A stretch of 28,853 nt of DNA from Cylindrodendrum hubeiense (GCA_014621425.1 JAANBB010000477.1:1-28853), one strand, 5' to 3'. Shown: positions 8,562 to 19,622, numbered from the stretch's first letter. Translations and numbers: made by a program. Notes: generated by a model not told the origin, from the sequence alone.

Positions 8562-11221
8562 ATGAATCCCAACTCTGAGAATGTAAGCTTAGCCAACTCT
8601 TAGTTACAGGCGCAATAAACTAATTCATCCAGTCGCTTCCCTCGACCGAAAGCGAGCGCTCAGCCCGACAAGCGAGAAATGCGCGCCACAACACCGTCTC
8701 GACAGCCTCATCCAAGTCGGACCCTTTCGCATCTTCCGACCTTGGCGACGAGATTCAGCTGGAGGACTTCTCGTACATTAAAGCTCACATACCCCGAGGC
8801 GGAAGCCCTGATCCCTTGAACCTCGTCTCAGAGCATCCTTCTCGACCCCCCAATGGCGCTTGCAACTTGGTTACTGGTCGCAAGCGCAGCGCGTCCCTTG
8901 ACGAAGACAAGCCCGTTTCCGAATGGGAAACTATTGCCCCGGATGATGAGTTTGAGGAAAGTCCTCAGTTACCACCCCAACAACTCCGGCGTCGGAAGAA
9001 CTTCGAACTCGTCTTCCACGCTCAGGAAATCTTCGATTCCAAATCCAACCAGCAAAATGCCCTTGCTAAACAAGAGAGACACGCCATGCTTGCGCCTCCG
9101 CGTGCGCTTCCGAACCTACCCGCAAAACGCTCACCAAGATTCGCCCCTCGTTTACACTCCTTCCATTCCACCTCAAGCCTTTACAGCGACCTGGATCAGA
9201 CCAACGATGTTCCCGAGAAGAGTTTGAGAGGGGATCTGGAGCTTGAAGGCAAGAAGAGGCAACCTGTTCAAGGTTTACTCCCGGACCATCGTCCAGAAAT
9301 CCTGAGATCGATTTCCAAAACGTCAACCAGTACCAATGGCGACCCATTTAAGTACGATGGGGATCTTTATTCGGGATTTCTTCAGCCATCTGCAGAGAAG
9401 GAAGTCAGCAATGCGCTACACTGCGCTGAAGCAAGTGCACAGTCAAAGGAAACCTTGATGCGGTTTGCACAGGTAGACCATCTGCAAGCAGATGCAAAGA
9501 AAGGCATCAATGTCGCGTCTTTCTACAATGCCACAGCTATTCGATCGACCTAGAATGTCGACGAAGAGATCAAGGTTCCAGTCATTCGAGAGCCGAAGAA
9601 AGAACCCACCACTGAGCCCGAATCTTCTCACCGACTCACTGGCGGGATCGCAACTCTGCTTCAACCCCAACCTCAAACGGAGACCGAGGCCGATTGGCAA
9701 ACTGTCATGACGGAGCAACACTTTGATTCAATGCAACAGGAGTTCCAAGACAGCATTGCAAAGGGAACAGGAAGTAGCCTTGCCGATGTATCGGATATGA
9801 CAGAACACGATTACCCTCGCGAGTACGGGTCAACCGATAGAATCATCCAACACCCCCAAAAAGGTGTTATGCCGGGATCGTACATTCTTCGAAATGACAA
9901 GCAGAGGAACATACCAGTACTTGTCCCGAAATTTAGCTCCACAGACGGAGGAGCTTTCCCCCAGAATTCCATCCGTAAACTTCCACAGCCTCCGCCACCA
10001 ACCCCAGGAGGTGATGCTCGTTTCTCGAACCCGTTCCGCCGGGATGGTTCAACGCAGAGGCATGTCCATGAAAGCATTCTCCTTGATATGGAGTCTAGGC
10101 GAGACAGTTATCAAACTCTTGATTCGGACATCAACCCCCTTGGGTGCGAGGTGGAGGACACCACACCTACTGCCAACTTTGGAAAGAATGGGAGATTCAG
10201 ATGGTCCCGCATTAGGGAAACCCTGGGAAGAGACCCCCCGAAGACTCCCCTGACAATCTTCGATCAGCCACTGTACAGGCTTGGAATCAAAGAATCGAGC
10301 GAAACCAAGAAGTCGTCCCATGTTCCGCATGACGAATTCTTAGCAAAGATCCCCCAGCTACCCTTCCCGTTGATTAGTTTACCAGAGGCAGCCATGTTGC
10401 AGCATTTCCGAAGGGAACGAGGCGAGGAGGATCACACGAATCCTGCTGGGTCTTTTGCTGCCAGAGGCAGATCCACCACTTTTAGCACGGCCGAGTCTTC
10501 AATTGTTGCCCAAGCACCATCCCCTAGTAGACTTCATTTCTCAACGGGCTCTCCGGGAAAAAGTCTCGCCAGACCAGCCCCAGTGCTTCATACTCACCGG
10601 ATGAACGAAGTGCTTCGACGCCGCGATTGTCAGTAAGCAAGGCTCCTTTCAAAAGAAGCTACTAACACTGCCATAGCGAGCGAAAGAATTGCCGACATGC
10701 TGATTTCGTCATCAGCCATCTTGAATACACCACCTCCGACTGAACCTCGGACTCCCACGAACAGCGGGTGGTATAGGGGGCGTCCTCAAGATGCTACTAC
10801 CTTCTGCGGAGGGTTACCTCGGGCCCGTGGATTCTCTTCAAGCACTATCGAGAGAAGGGCTAGGAAAATGCGAGACGGTTATGTTCCTAACGAGGGAAGT
10901 TTGTTTACCCCATCTGAGGTGGACCTCATTGAATCGGCTAGAGTGGACATTCTTTCTCGCCGACGACTTGCCGACAAGGAAGACAAAGGGGAAAAGATTA
11001 TATTTATGGGGATCATGGTCTTGACATTCTTTTTCCCGTTCATTGGGCTGCTAGCTCTTTGGGGCAAATTTGACTCGGCAGTTTCGTGGTATACCCATGG
11101 CGAGATGCATTCCCTGACCAAGGAACAGAGGGGTATACTGAAGCAACAGTTGCTAGTCGAGGCAGTAGTCTACCCGGTGCTGATCATCACTTTGGCAGTC
11201 TACTACTCGGTTGGAGTGTAA
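8562..11221 (+). CDS. Fungal protein of unknown function with two C-terminal membrane segments
   Basis: Start ATG at 8562 follows a pyrimidine-rich leader. Exon 1 (8562-8582) joins exon 2 at 8633 through a GTAAGC...CTAATTCATCCAG intron. The frame then runs to a TAG at 9551-9553 and continues in the same frame. Either 9473-9553 is an 81-nt phase-0 intron (weak donor GTAGAC, no good branch point) or the TAG is an in-frame stop. Another 48-nt intron near 10629-10680 contains CTAAC; GTCAGT/CATAG and GTAAGC/GCGAG boundaries both keep the frame. The end is TAA at 11219. With three introns the protein is 826 residues. It is mostly polar and probably disordered, with a conserved-looking end: PSEVDLIESARVDILSRR, then hydrophobic segments IIFMGIMVLTFFFPFIGLLAL and VVYPVLIITLAVYYSVGV. 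It is probably a tail-anchored or two-pass membrane protein; function not recognised. Confidence 0.75.
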
Positions 11222-11551
11222 ACTGAGATCTCTTTGTTTGATATCGGATACCAGTTGCGATTGATTTCGGAGATTTGTGACGAAACGGGGAAGTCAAAGC
11301 ATTGAGGACAAATGGATTGCCTGTATTGAGAACACATATATTTTGAATGAGACAAAGCCCGGATTGGCGAAGTGGAAAACTACAGCATGTGCACTTGATC
11401 AAGTCGGCTTCATACGGAATGATCAATGGTCATTCAACCAGTTTAAATGATTTGGCTACTGGGATTAATTGGTAACGAGCCCTTGTAATGGAATAGCATG
11501 TTGGGAACAGTGCGCTTCTGCAAACAGACCCCTCTTAACAGGCGATTCTCA
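11222..11551. other. Convergent 3' intergenic region
   Basis: About 330 bp between two convergent genes; it holds their 3'UTRs and nothing else recognisable. Confidence 0.6.
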
Positions 11552-11912
11552 TTACTTCTTGCTGCCGCCAGAGCTGCTAGTAGTGTTGCCACTGGGTGAA
11601 GTGTAGGTAGAACCACCACTGCCATTGTTGGAGTACGTACTTCCGTTGGGGTTGGAGTAGTAGTAAGACCCGTTACTATAATGGTATCAGACGTCACTGG
11701 TGGTAATGATAAGGCTCGATGAGACGGAATCAAATGACTTGCCCATTGGAGTAGTGGTATGAGTTCGAGTTGGACGCACTGGACCCGTAGTCACGGGCAC
11801 AGTAGTGGTTACCCTACATGATCATTAGAGGCTGGCTAGCTCCGGGCTAGGACTGAACATGACTTGCCTGGCTGTTGGTGCCGCTGCTCTTGTAAGAGTA
11901 TTTGTCAGGCAT
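11552..11912 (-). CDS. Small Ser/Gly/Tyr/Asn-rich fungal protein, 79 residues, two GC-AG introns
   Basis: Exons 11868-11912, 11743-11813 and 11552-11675 give 79 residues starting MPDKYSYKSSGTNSQ and ending SSSGGSKK. Splicing restores runs such as GNHYCARDYG and YHYSNGNGSYYYSNPNGS; from memory this YHYSN/YYYSNP pattern belongs to a small conserved protein family of filamentous ascomycetes without known function (not checked). Both introns (11814-11867, 54 nt, and 11676-11742, 67 nt) start with GCAAGTCAT instead of GT and end in TAG. The first has a CTAATGA branch-like site. No GT donor nearby gives the same product. No signal peptide or membrane segment is seen. The gene ends in TAA. Confidence 0.75.
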
Positions 11913-13611
11913 GATGATGGTGGCGTAAGTTCAATATGTTGAGTGCAGTGATGAGAATCGTTAGTGTCAGTGTAGAAGAAGGAGATGAAGATTTGGAGGA
12001 GAAGAAAGAGGCAGAGAAGGAGGAGGTGCGGGGGAATCTAGAGAGGTCTTATCTACTCGGAGACGGACGCGGATAAACTAAGTTCGCAATGCAAACAAAA
12101 GCAAACACGCGGAAGACGATTGATTGATATGGTTTCCCCGCGTTTGGTGGAGTGAGTTGCCGCCAATGAGCAAGCATCGCATGGTGGGTTGGCTACGAAT
12201 GAAACTAAAGAAACTCCCAGCTTGCAGTGTTTGCACGGCAGATAAGGAGTTTCTTTTTCCCAGCCTATCGTTACATCGTACTGACGTAGTAAGTACGGAA
12301 GAAGCAATCGCAATATTTGGACCTGCTATTTGCACTCAATAAATTTATAAATTCTAGTAATATATTGTATCAGTTCTCATTAATATACATAAAATCACTT
12401 GATTTCTGATACATGGTAATAAAACTTGTGATGATGATTATTTTATATATACTTATTATCCTTACATCATAATCGGCGCGCCGTATCCGGTATCTGATGT
12501 ATGGCGAGTGAGGGTGCAAGAGATGCTAACAACCCATCCACAAAGGGGGGTTAACATTGGGTACAGTAAAAATGAACGAAACATATAAAAATGACGTAAA
12601 CCACACACGAGATCATCTGATCAAACGACTCACGGAAAGATGCCACACAACGAGCCACAAATACTAATCATTCACCATAGCTAAGGATGACTGTCACGAT
12701 TGCTCCCAAGATGATGATGGAGGTGGACAATCGACCTCGCTGTGTCCAAAACATTCCCCATAAGTCTCAATGACTGGAAATTAGGTTGAACCAATAGCCC
12801 AAAAGTAAAACGGAACTTCCTGTTGAAGGCAGCTTGCTGCAGATGACTCCTTTCTGGGTAAAGCAAATAATACAGCAACGTCTTATCCCCAACAGCCCAA
12901 AATCCCTGACACACTGGTGCGTGCAAACAGCAACACTCTTTATTTATTAGTGGTGATTGTTGATTGTTCCTCCGTTCTGAAGTGGCTGCCCGCTCCGACA
13001 TTACATGCTAATGCTAGTCTCACTTTGCGTGATGGTATTGCAATAGAAAATGAGCAGAATCATGTCGGCATCGTGACACATTGGACTACTCGAATTGCAA
13101 TTCTCAGAAGAACCGGTCTCTCTGCTGAATTGATCCGAGGTACAGTATCGGCTCAAGAGATCACTGTGCCCACAGTGCCAAGAAAGGAAGTCTACAACGT
13201 TATGAAGCCAACATGAGTATTATTTCCCCATCTTCTACTGACAGGTCATGGTATAAGACGGAGTGAACCCACTCGTATAACGTTACCATCATTTTATGCA
13301 GAGCTGTAAGCATCGGCAGATACTTTTGGTCAGGTCTCATTTGTCATGCATGCTGCGATAATGGGCGGGTTATGATGTCATCGTCCGCCGCCCAATCATC
13401 ACGAACGACACGGCGAAACTGCGAGGGGTCATTGCGACATGCGGCATGGTGCTAATTGCCGATTAGAAATCGGGAGGAACTGCTCTTGATATAAATTGAA
13501 GCTCTCCAGCCGATTTTCTACAAGACTGACCCTCATCATAAAGTGGCAGCTGCGTGTCTATCAGATCCTCGCGCACAGAATACATAGCATACAGCAATAC
13601 ATTTCGCAACA
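11913..13611. other. Divergent intergenic region with an AT-rich core
   Basis: About 1.7 kb between the 79-residue gene (leftward) and the epimerase-like gene (rightward). A strongly AT-rich block lies at about 12340-12470 and ends next to a CGGCGCGCCG palindrome (12475-12484), which may mark an old insertion. Short open frames on both strands have no recognisable content. The right 250 bp contain a CCAAT pentamer near 13390 and a TATA-like site. Confidence 0.55.
13488..13497 (+). promoter_or_regulatory. TATA-like element of the epimerase-like gene
   Basis: GATATAAATT about 120 bp before the ATG at 13612, with a CCAAT pentamer about 100 bp further upstream. The placement suits a fungal core promoter; it is not proven. 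Confidence 0.35.
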
Positions 13612-14825
13612 ATGACAACCAAGGTTTTCTTGTATGTCTCCGTATGAGATCCTCTACAAATGGCAATTACTAAAACATTTATAGGACCGGTGCTACTGGT
13701 ATTAGCCCTTCGAACTACGATTCCTGTCTAGTTGCTAATTAATTTATCGAAGGCTTCATTGGCGGCGCCGTTTTTGCTCAGCTGTATGATGCTCACCCAG
13801 ACTACGACTTTACACTCTTCGTGCGTAACGAGGAGCGCGGAAAACCAATTTCCGCAAGGTATCCTGACGTAAAGTTCGTCTATGGCAATTTGAGCGACTC
13901 CACAGTCCTCGAAAAGGCAGCTGCTGAAGCTGACATCGTCATTCGTTAGTTGCTCCTGTCGTTCCCGAAGATCCCAACTAACTCCATTCTACTAGACACT
14001 GCAAATTCCGCTGATGATGATTCGTCCGCCCGTGCAATTGCCAAGGGTATAGCTGCAGGCCACACAGCCGAGAAACCTGGATACTGGATCCATCTATCCG
14101 GCACTGGGATTCTGACTTGGTACGATTTTGAGCATGATCGTTATGGCGAGAGCCCTATCCCGGAGCAGACGTACAACGACGTCAAAGATATAGACCGCAT
14201 CCTGAATCTGCCAGACAACGCCCCTCATCGAAATATCGACAAGATCGTCCAGGCCGCCAACTCGGACGCAGTGAAGACTCTCATCATTTCGCCTCCTACG
14301 ATCTACGGGACTGGTCGTGGCACCGTCAATACACGCAGTGTCCAGGTCCCCAGTCTAGTCCTCGCAAGCTTCCAATTTGGCTACGCACCTATCGTCGGCA
14401 CGGGCAAGACAGAGTGGGATAACGTGCACATCGACGACCTCGCGGACCTCTTTGCCAAGTTCGTCGAAGCCTCGCAGAATCCTTCTAAGCGCGACAACCC
14501 AGAAATATTCGGCCGCAACGGGTATTTCTTCGCGCGGCAGAGTTTCCACAAGTGGTCCGACGTCGCCACGTGGATCGCGGAGGAGGCAAGCCGGCGCGGG
14601 TACGCACCGGAGCCGGTTACCAAGTCGGTCCCGCAGAAGGAGCTGACCCAAACGCGGCTTCTATCGGCGGGGACGTGGGGGGCAAACTCGAAGGGAGAAG
14701 CGGAACGGGCAAAAAAGTACCTTGGATGGGAGCCCAAGGCGGCGGCTCTGAGGGACACTATTGGTGAAGTGGTGGAGAGGGAAGCCAAGTCCCTGGGGTT
14801 GACTCCAAGCGATACGAGGGCTTGA
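13612..14825 (+). CDS. NAD(P)-binding epimerase/dehydratase-like protein (extended SDR type, four exons)
   Basis: Exons 13612-13631, 13685-13698, 13753-13944 and 13996-14825 give 351 residues. The introns (53, 54 and 51 nt) have donors GTATGT, GTATTA and GTTAGT and acceptors ATAG, GAAG and CTAG, with branch-like CTAA motifs. Splicing builds the Rossmann motif TGATGFIGG at residues 8-16, the GxxGxxG of NAD(P)-binding extended short-chain dehydrogenases. Later features are ADIVIHTANSADDD, HLSGTGI, SPPTIYGTGRG and DNVHIDDLADLF, all usual in nucleoside-diphosphate-sugar epimerase-like proteins. The classical catalytic YxxxK was not clearly found, so it may be an atypical family member; substrate unknown. 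Exon 2 is only 14 nt. The protein is probably cytosolic (no signal peptide). Confidence 0.85.
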
Positions 14826-15027
14826 ATGGGTTTCGCCCGGAGTGAGGATGATGGCCAGAGCTTGGAGGCAGAGTTTATCCAGTAATGAACGACGACAGTC
14901 AATTAATGACATTTCTTTGCTGTCTATGCTAAAGAGTATTGCTATTCGCACATCTGTGTATAGCTGGTTCAAAAGATAATTACTAGCAATGCCCCGAATA
15001 TGACATTTGAGCAGGGAAATCCAGGAA

Positions 15028-15152
15028 GGCTAATTATTAGCATTTATCCATCCTAACACTACATTTTATCTCAGCTGTTTATTCCCTTATGGTGTTGCCT
15101 TTAGGTCAAGGATGTATACACAAATGATGCACCTAAGATTTAGGTGCTAAAA
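15028..15152 (+). repeat. Dispersed AT-rich repeat, copy A
   Basis: Starts GGCTAATTATTAG and ends around GATTTAGGTGCTAAAAT. It shares this start, a TTTATTCCC block and the TTTAGGTCAAGGATGTATACA block, in the same order, with copy B at 26778-26995. No coding capacity; possibly a MITE or solo remnant. Terminal inverted repeats were not identified. Confidence 0.6.
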
Positions 15153-15547
15153 TTGTATCTGTGTGTGGATAGCAACCTGTATGTGTGCAAATGGCAGTAC
15201 TCATGATAAATCATGACGAAGCTTTGTATTGGACGTTGGGTCTTTGCCCACTCGTCCGGACGGCTTACCTCGATAGTGGAAGCTGAGACTCTAGTGAACT
15301 CAGCTTGCAGTGAAGGTGAGAGTTTATGTTGCACAATAGGCTAGCTTCTGAATGTCATCGAACCATCCAACCCCCAAAAAATGATTCATGAACTCAGTGT
15401 AAGCCTTCATCATGTCACCGTAGAACAAGGATTTTTGGCTAGAGGGGCAGTGCGGCGGACACCAGCGGGTTGCCCCTCCGAAGGCGGCAACGGCGGGCAC
15501 CCAACCGGCATAGTGCCCGACTCGGCGTTGCCGTGGCCGTTGACTCC

Positions 15548-15592
15548 TTGTTAGGTCTCTTGCTAGGTCTCTTGCTAGGTCTCTTGTTAGGC
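15548..15592 (+). repeat. 12-bp tandem repeat
   Basis: Three copies of TTGYTAGGTCTC at 15548, 15560 and 15572, plus a partial fourth copy. Confidence 0.75.
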
Positions 15593-16310
15593 AGGGAGAA
15601 AATTCATTCAACGGGCTCTCGAGTCAGGACGGGCCTTCCGTTGCCACCGGCCGGGTTCATTTGAGAGTGTTGAGGCGCACGACTAGGATCTAAGTTTTTT
15701 TTTTGGGCTTGACAATGCTTTGTGAGTGTTGAGGAGATGCCTGATGCCCACTGATCAGCGTCCCTTGCCAACTGTACTTGTCTACTTGGCCGTCGTATGT
15801 CTTAGAGAGAGGGACTCTGGTTCCGAGGCCCAGTCACGAGTCTCAGGGCTCCAACCTCAGCACCAGCCACACGAATGCACAAAATTTAGCCCGCCGTAGA
15901 AAATGGGTCTGCAAGGCAAAGGTACCCATGACGACAGTAAGAAACAGGCAGGCAGCGATACGACATGGCTCGATTAAAATCAGCCCAAGCCAATGCGCTG
16001 ATAACAATATCCCGTCAGGCTTGGAATTGGCGCGTCTCCCATTTCTCACTCACATCCCGACGACTGTTGCCCCGGCGCACGCCCCCGAAACAAGCCCGTT
16101 GTCGCCATGACAAGGAAAAAGAACTGGAGCCCTGAGGAGCCTGAGGAGCCCTGAAAAAAACTCAGGCTAAGGGCTATGCCTAAAACGGCTTAGTGCATGG
16201 GATCGATGGCAGCCCACTTCTGCTGACCCCACTCGGCAGAAAAAGTTCAGTTCACAGGTCCCCCGAAATTTATTCTTGGGCCTTCACAAAATCTGGTTGG
16301 AAGAATTTCT

Positions 16311-16318
16311 TTCACGAA
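16311..16318 (+). promoter_or_regulatory. Two-unit heat-shock-element-like site
   Basis: TTCACGAA matches TTCnnGAA, two inverted heat-shock-factor units, 57 bp before the Hsp70 ATG. A third unit at 5-bp spacing is absent, so this is a weak candidate. Ssb-type Hsp70 genes are usually regulated with ribosomal genes rather than by heat shock. Confidence 0.2.
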
Positions 16319-16374
16319 ACCCCACGTTCTTCCTTCCTCATCCTCTCTTCCACCAAAATCCTCAGACAGCCAAG

Positions 16375-18626
16375 ATGGGCGACGAACTCTATGACGGTGC
16401 CATTGGCATTGATTTGGGTGAGTCTACATTATTCCCGCACCTCTGATTTCCTGTATTCGATGCCGCACGCGCCGGCGATGACATGGTCGTCGTCGTCGTC
16501 GTCGGCGGCACGAAGGAGGGGAAACTCGGAAAAATCATCAAAACCACGCGACAAGCATCGACATTTGCTAACCACCATCCGTCTACAGGAACTACCTACT
16601 CCTGCGTTGCTATCTACGAGGGTACCAATGTCGAGATCATCGCCAACGAGCAGGGTTCTTTCACCACCCCTTCTTTCGTTTCCTTCACCGAGAAGGAGCG
16701 TCTGATTGGTGAGGCCGCTAAGAACAATGCTGCCATGAACCCCCGCAACACCGTCTTCGATGCCAAGTGAGTTTTTCCCGCTGCCCGACACGAGATCCGC
16801 GAACCCCTCAGTTTCTAACCGAACTTTTCTGTCTAGGCGTCTGATCGGTCGCCGCTTCGATGACCCTACCGTCAAGAAGGATATCGAGTCTTGGCCCTTC
16901 AAGATCGTCGATGACGGTGGTAACCCCCGCATCGAGGTCGACTACCTCGGCGAGAAGAAGACCTTCTCTGCCCAGGAGATTTCCTCCATGGTCCTCGTCA
17001 AGGTAAGATATTCTCTCAGCGCACAAAGCGCACGACGCACAGCCCACCATCCCACTTCCATTCCACCCCGCCCCCGCACTAGTGAGAGACTAAGCAATTT
17101 TCTGACCCCCGCCACAGATGAAGGAGATTGCCGAGACCAAGCTTGGCAAGAAGGTCGAGAAGGCCGTCATCACTGTCCCTGCCTACTTCAACGACAACCA
17201 GCGACAGGCCACCAAGGATGCCGGTTCCATTGCCGGTCTCAACGTCCTCCGTATCATCAACGAGCCCACCGCTGCCGCTATCGCCTACGGTCTTGGTGCT
17301 GGTAAGTCTGACAAGGAGCGCAACGTCCTGATCTACGATCTTGGTGGTGGTACCTTCGATGTGTCCCTCCTCAACATCCAGGGTGGTGTCTTCACTGTCA
17401 AGGCCACTGCTGGTGACACCCACTTGGGTGGCCAGGATTTCGACACCAACCTGCTCGACCACTGCAAGAAGGAGTTCACCCGCAAGACCAAGAAGGATCT
17501 CTCCGGAGATGCCCGTGCTCTCCGCCGTCTCCGAACTGCTTGCGAGCGTGCCAAGCGTACCCTCTCCAGCGGTGCCCAGGCCACCATTGAGATTGACTCT
17601 CTCTTCGATGGTGATGACTTCACCATGTCCATCACCCGTGCCCGTTTCGAGGACCTTAACGCCAAGGCCTTCTCCGGCACCATCGACCCCGTCGCCCAGG
17701 TCCTCAAGGACGCCGCTATCGAGAAGCGTGGTGTTGACGAGATCGTCCTGGTCGGTGGTTCTACCCGTATCCCCAAGATCCAGAAGCTTCTGTCCGAGTT
17801 CTTCGATGGCAAGAAGCTCGAGAAGTCCATCAACCCCGATGAGGCTGTTGCCTACGGTGCCGCCGTCCAGGCCGGTATCCTCTCCGGAAAGGCCACCTCC
17901 GCCGAGACCGCCGACCTCCTCCTCCTCGATGTCGTTCCCCTGTCCCTTGGTGTCGCCATGGAGGGTAACATCTTCGCCCCTGTCGTTCCCCGTGGACAGA
18001 CCGTGCCCACCATCAAGAAGCGAACCTTCACCACTGTTGCCGACAACCAGCAGACCGTTCAGTTCCCTTGCTTCCAGGGTGAGCGTGTCAACTGCGAGGA
18101 CAACACCTCCCTGGGTGAATTCACCCTGGCTCCTATCCCTCCCATGAGGGCTGGTGAGGCCGTCCTCGAGGTTGTCTTCGAGGTCGACGTCAACGGTATC
18201 CTCAAGGTCACCGCCACTGAGAAGACCTCTGGCCGCTCTGCCAACATCACCATTGCCAACTCTGTCGGCAAGCTCTCCACCGGCGAGATCGAGAAGATGA
18301 TCAGCGGTATGTACCCTGCTAATGAACCACGAACGAATTCAAGCTAACTTCAAATAGACGCCGAGGCTTTCAAGACCAACGACGAGGCTTTCAGCAAGAA
18401 GTTCGAGGCTAAGCAGCAGCTCGAGTCTTACATCGGCCGTGTCGAGGAGATCGTCTCCGACCCCACTCTGTCTCTCAAGCTCAAGCGTGGCCAGAAGGAG
18501 AAGATCGAGGGCAGCATTAGCGAGGCTATGGCTGTTCTTGAGCTCACCGATGCTTCCGCTGAGGATCTTAAGAAGAGCGAGCTGGCCATCAAGAGGCTGG
18601 TTACCAAGGCCATGTCCTCCCGATAA
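16375..18626 (+). CDS. ssb1: Ribosome-associated Hsp70 chaperone, Ssb type (five exons)
   Basis: Exons 16375-16417, 16589-16766, 16837-17002, 17118-18306 and 18358-18626 join to 614 residues; introns are 171, 70, 115 and 51 nt. The ATPase domain shows GIDLGTTYSCV (residue 11 onwards), the phosphate-binding [14 protein letters not shown] and [13 protein letters not shown]; the substrate-binding domain follows from about residue 395 with a short helical lid. The protein ends AMSSR without the EEVD of cytosolic Ssa-type Hsp70s and without an ER or mitochondrial signal. Length and ending fit fungal Ssb, which binds nascent chains at the ribosome with the RAC co-chaperones (Zuotin/Ssz1). Codon use is strongly C-ending, as in highly expressed fungal genes. 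The pyrimidine-rich leader and the CAAGATGG start context agree. The symbol is by homology to yeast SSB1/2. Confidence 0.95.
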
Positions 18627-19090
18627 ATGCATTCGGAGCGTGGCCATGTAGGTTAGGGGACGAAGGGCGGCGACGGTTGAGCCGCCCCGGGTTGTGTGCC
18701 GACGCAACTCGTGAGGCCTTGAGGATGGATGGGGCCACCGGCCGAGGCAATTTCTTTTTTCGATCTACGGTAATTCGGATGAAGAGATACCGAGGCGCGT
18801 GAAAAGTTCTGCATGTTTGTGTGTTCATGAGTCCTCGACAGTGACGCCGACCTACGCTGGGCCGTCATGACGTATGAGAGATGCATGGATAGTGGGCAAA
18901 TGGACGGGCTCGCTGGGCCAGAGCCCTATGAGTGGACGAAGGCCGTGAATTTAAGCATAGACTCGGTAGAATGGAAAATACGGAAGGATGCCTTTTACCA
19001 ACTGATGTTGCTTACAATTTGAGTGAATGTGAACATATTGCTTTGATGGGAGGGAGAGTGATGATGGCTTTGGGTGTTGTATACCCCGCA
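18627..19090. other. 3' flank of the Hsp70 gene
   Basis: Contains the 3'UTR of the Hsp70 gene and ordinary intergenic sequence up to the 95-bp array. No gene was recognised. Confidence 0.6.
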
Positions 19091-19470
19091 CAGTCAACCT
19101 GATCCCCAACCCCAGGAGAACCCTCATCAGACTAGTTTCAAAGCACGGACAAACCCTTTGTTCATATGTCTTTGAATACTCTACATAGTTAACTTGATCC
19201 TCAACCCCAGGGGAACCCTCACCAGACTGGTTCTAAAGACACAGATAACCTCTTGGTTTATATGGATTTGAATGCTCTGCACAGTCAACCTGATCTCCAA
19301 CCCTAGGGGAACCCTTACCAGACTATTTCTAAAGCGCAGACAAACCCTTTGTTTATATGTATTTGAATACTCCACACAGTCAACCCGATCCTCAACCCCA
19401 GGGGAACCCAGGCCAGACTAGTTCTAAAGCGCAGACAAACCCTTTGTTTACACGTCTTTAAACGCCCCTA
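19091..19470 (+). repeat. 95-bp tandem repeat array, four copies
   Basis: Four diverged units start at 19091, 19186, 19282 and 19377 with CAGTCAACCTGATCYYCAACC; each continues with a GGGGAACCC block, a CAGACTAGTTCTAAAG block and AAACCCTTTGTTTATATG. The period is 95-96 bp. A 64-codon minus-strand frame over it only reflects the repeat. Confidence 0.85.
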
Positions 19471-19506
19471 TTAAATAAAGTTCAATAAAAGATGACTAAG
19501 AAAATT

Positions 19507-19622
19507 AGGGTCTGTAGGTCTGTATAGTCGTAGGGTCGTAGGGTCTGAAGGGTTCGTAGGGTCTGAAGGGTTCGTAGGGCTCGTAGGGCTCGTAGGGTCT
19601 GAAGGGTTCGTAGGGTCGTAGG
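19507..19622 (+). repeat. GTAGGG/GAAGGG-rich tandem array
   Basis: Irregular tandem array of TCGTAGGG, TCTGAAGGG and CTCGTAGGG words. On the minus strand it reads as Pro-Tyr-Glu-Pro-Phe-Arg repeats within a 72-codon frame. It resembles but is not the TTAGGG telomere repeat. Confidence 0.75.

Larger units (their letters stand above)
14826..16374. other. Intergenic region upstream of the Hsp70 gene
   Basis: About 1.5 kb without a supported gene. It contains one copy of a dispersed AT-rich repeat (15028-15152), a 12-bp tandem repeat (15548-15592), a T-run near 15692 and the promoter of the Hsp70 gene in its last few hundred bases. Confidence 0.6.

Noticed and set aside
12681..13001. 106-codon minus-strand frame
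   Set aside because: No domain and no splice or promoter support.
16483..16588. ATG-like frame start within Hsp70 intron 1
   Set aside because: The Val run comes from a GTC repeat inside the 171-nt intron; the conserved N-terminus GIDLGTTYS requires splicing from 16417 to 16589.
19181..19375. 64-codon minus-strand frame
   Set aside because: It is entirely made of the 95-bp tandem repeat.
19091..19470. CRISPR-like array
   Set aside because: The whole 95-bp unit is repeated without spacers, and the host is a eukaryote.
19507..19622. Telomere repeat
   Set aside because: The words are TCGTAGGG and TCTGAAGGG, not TTAGGG, and the array is internal.
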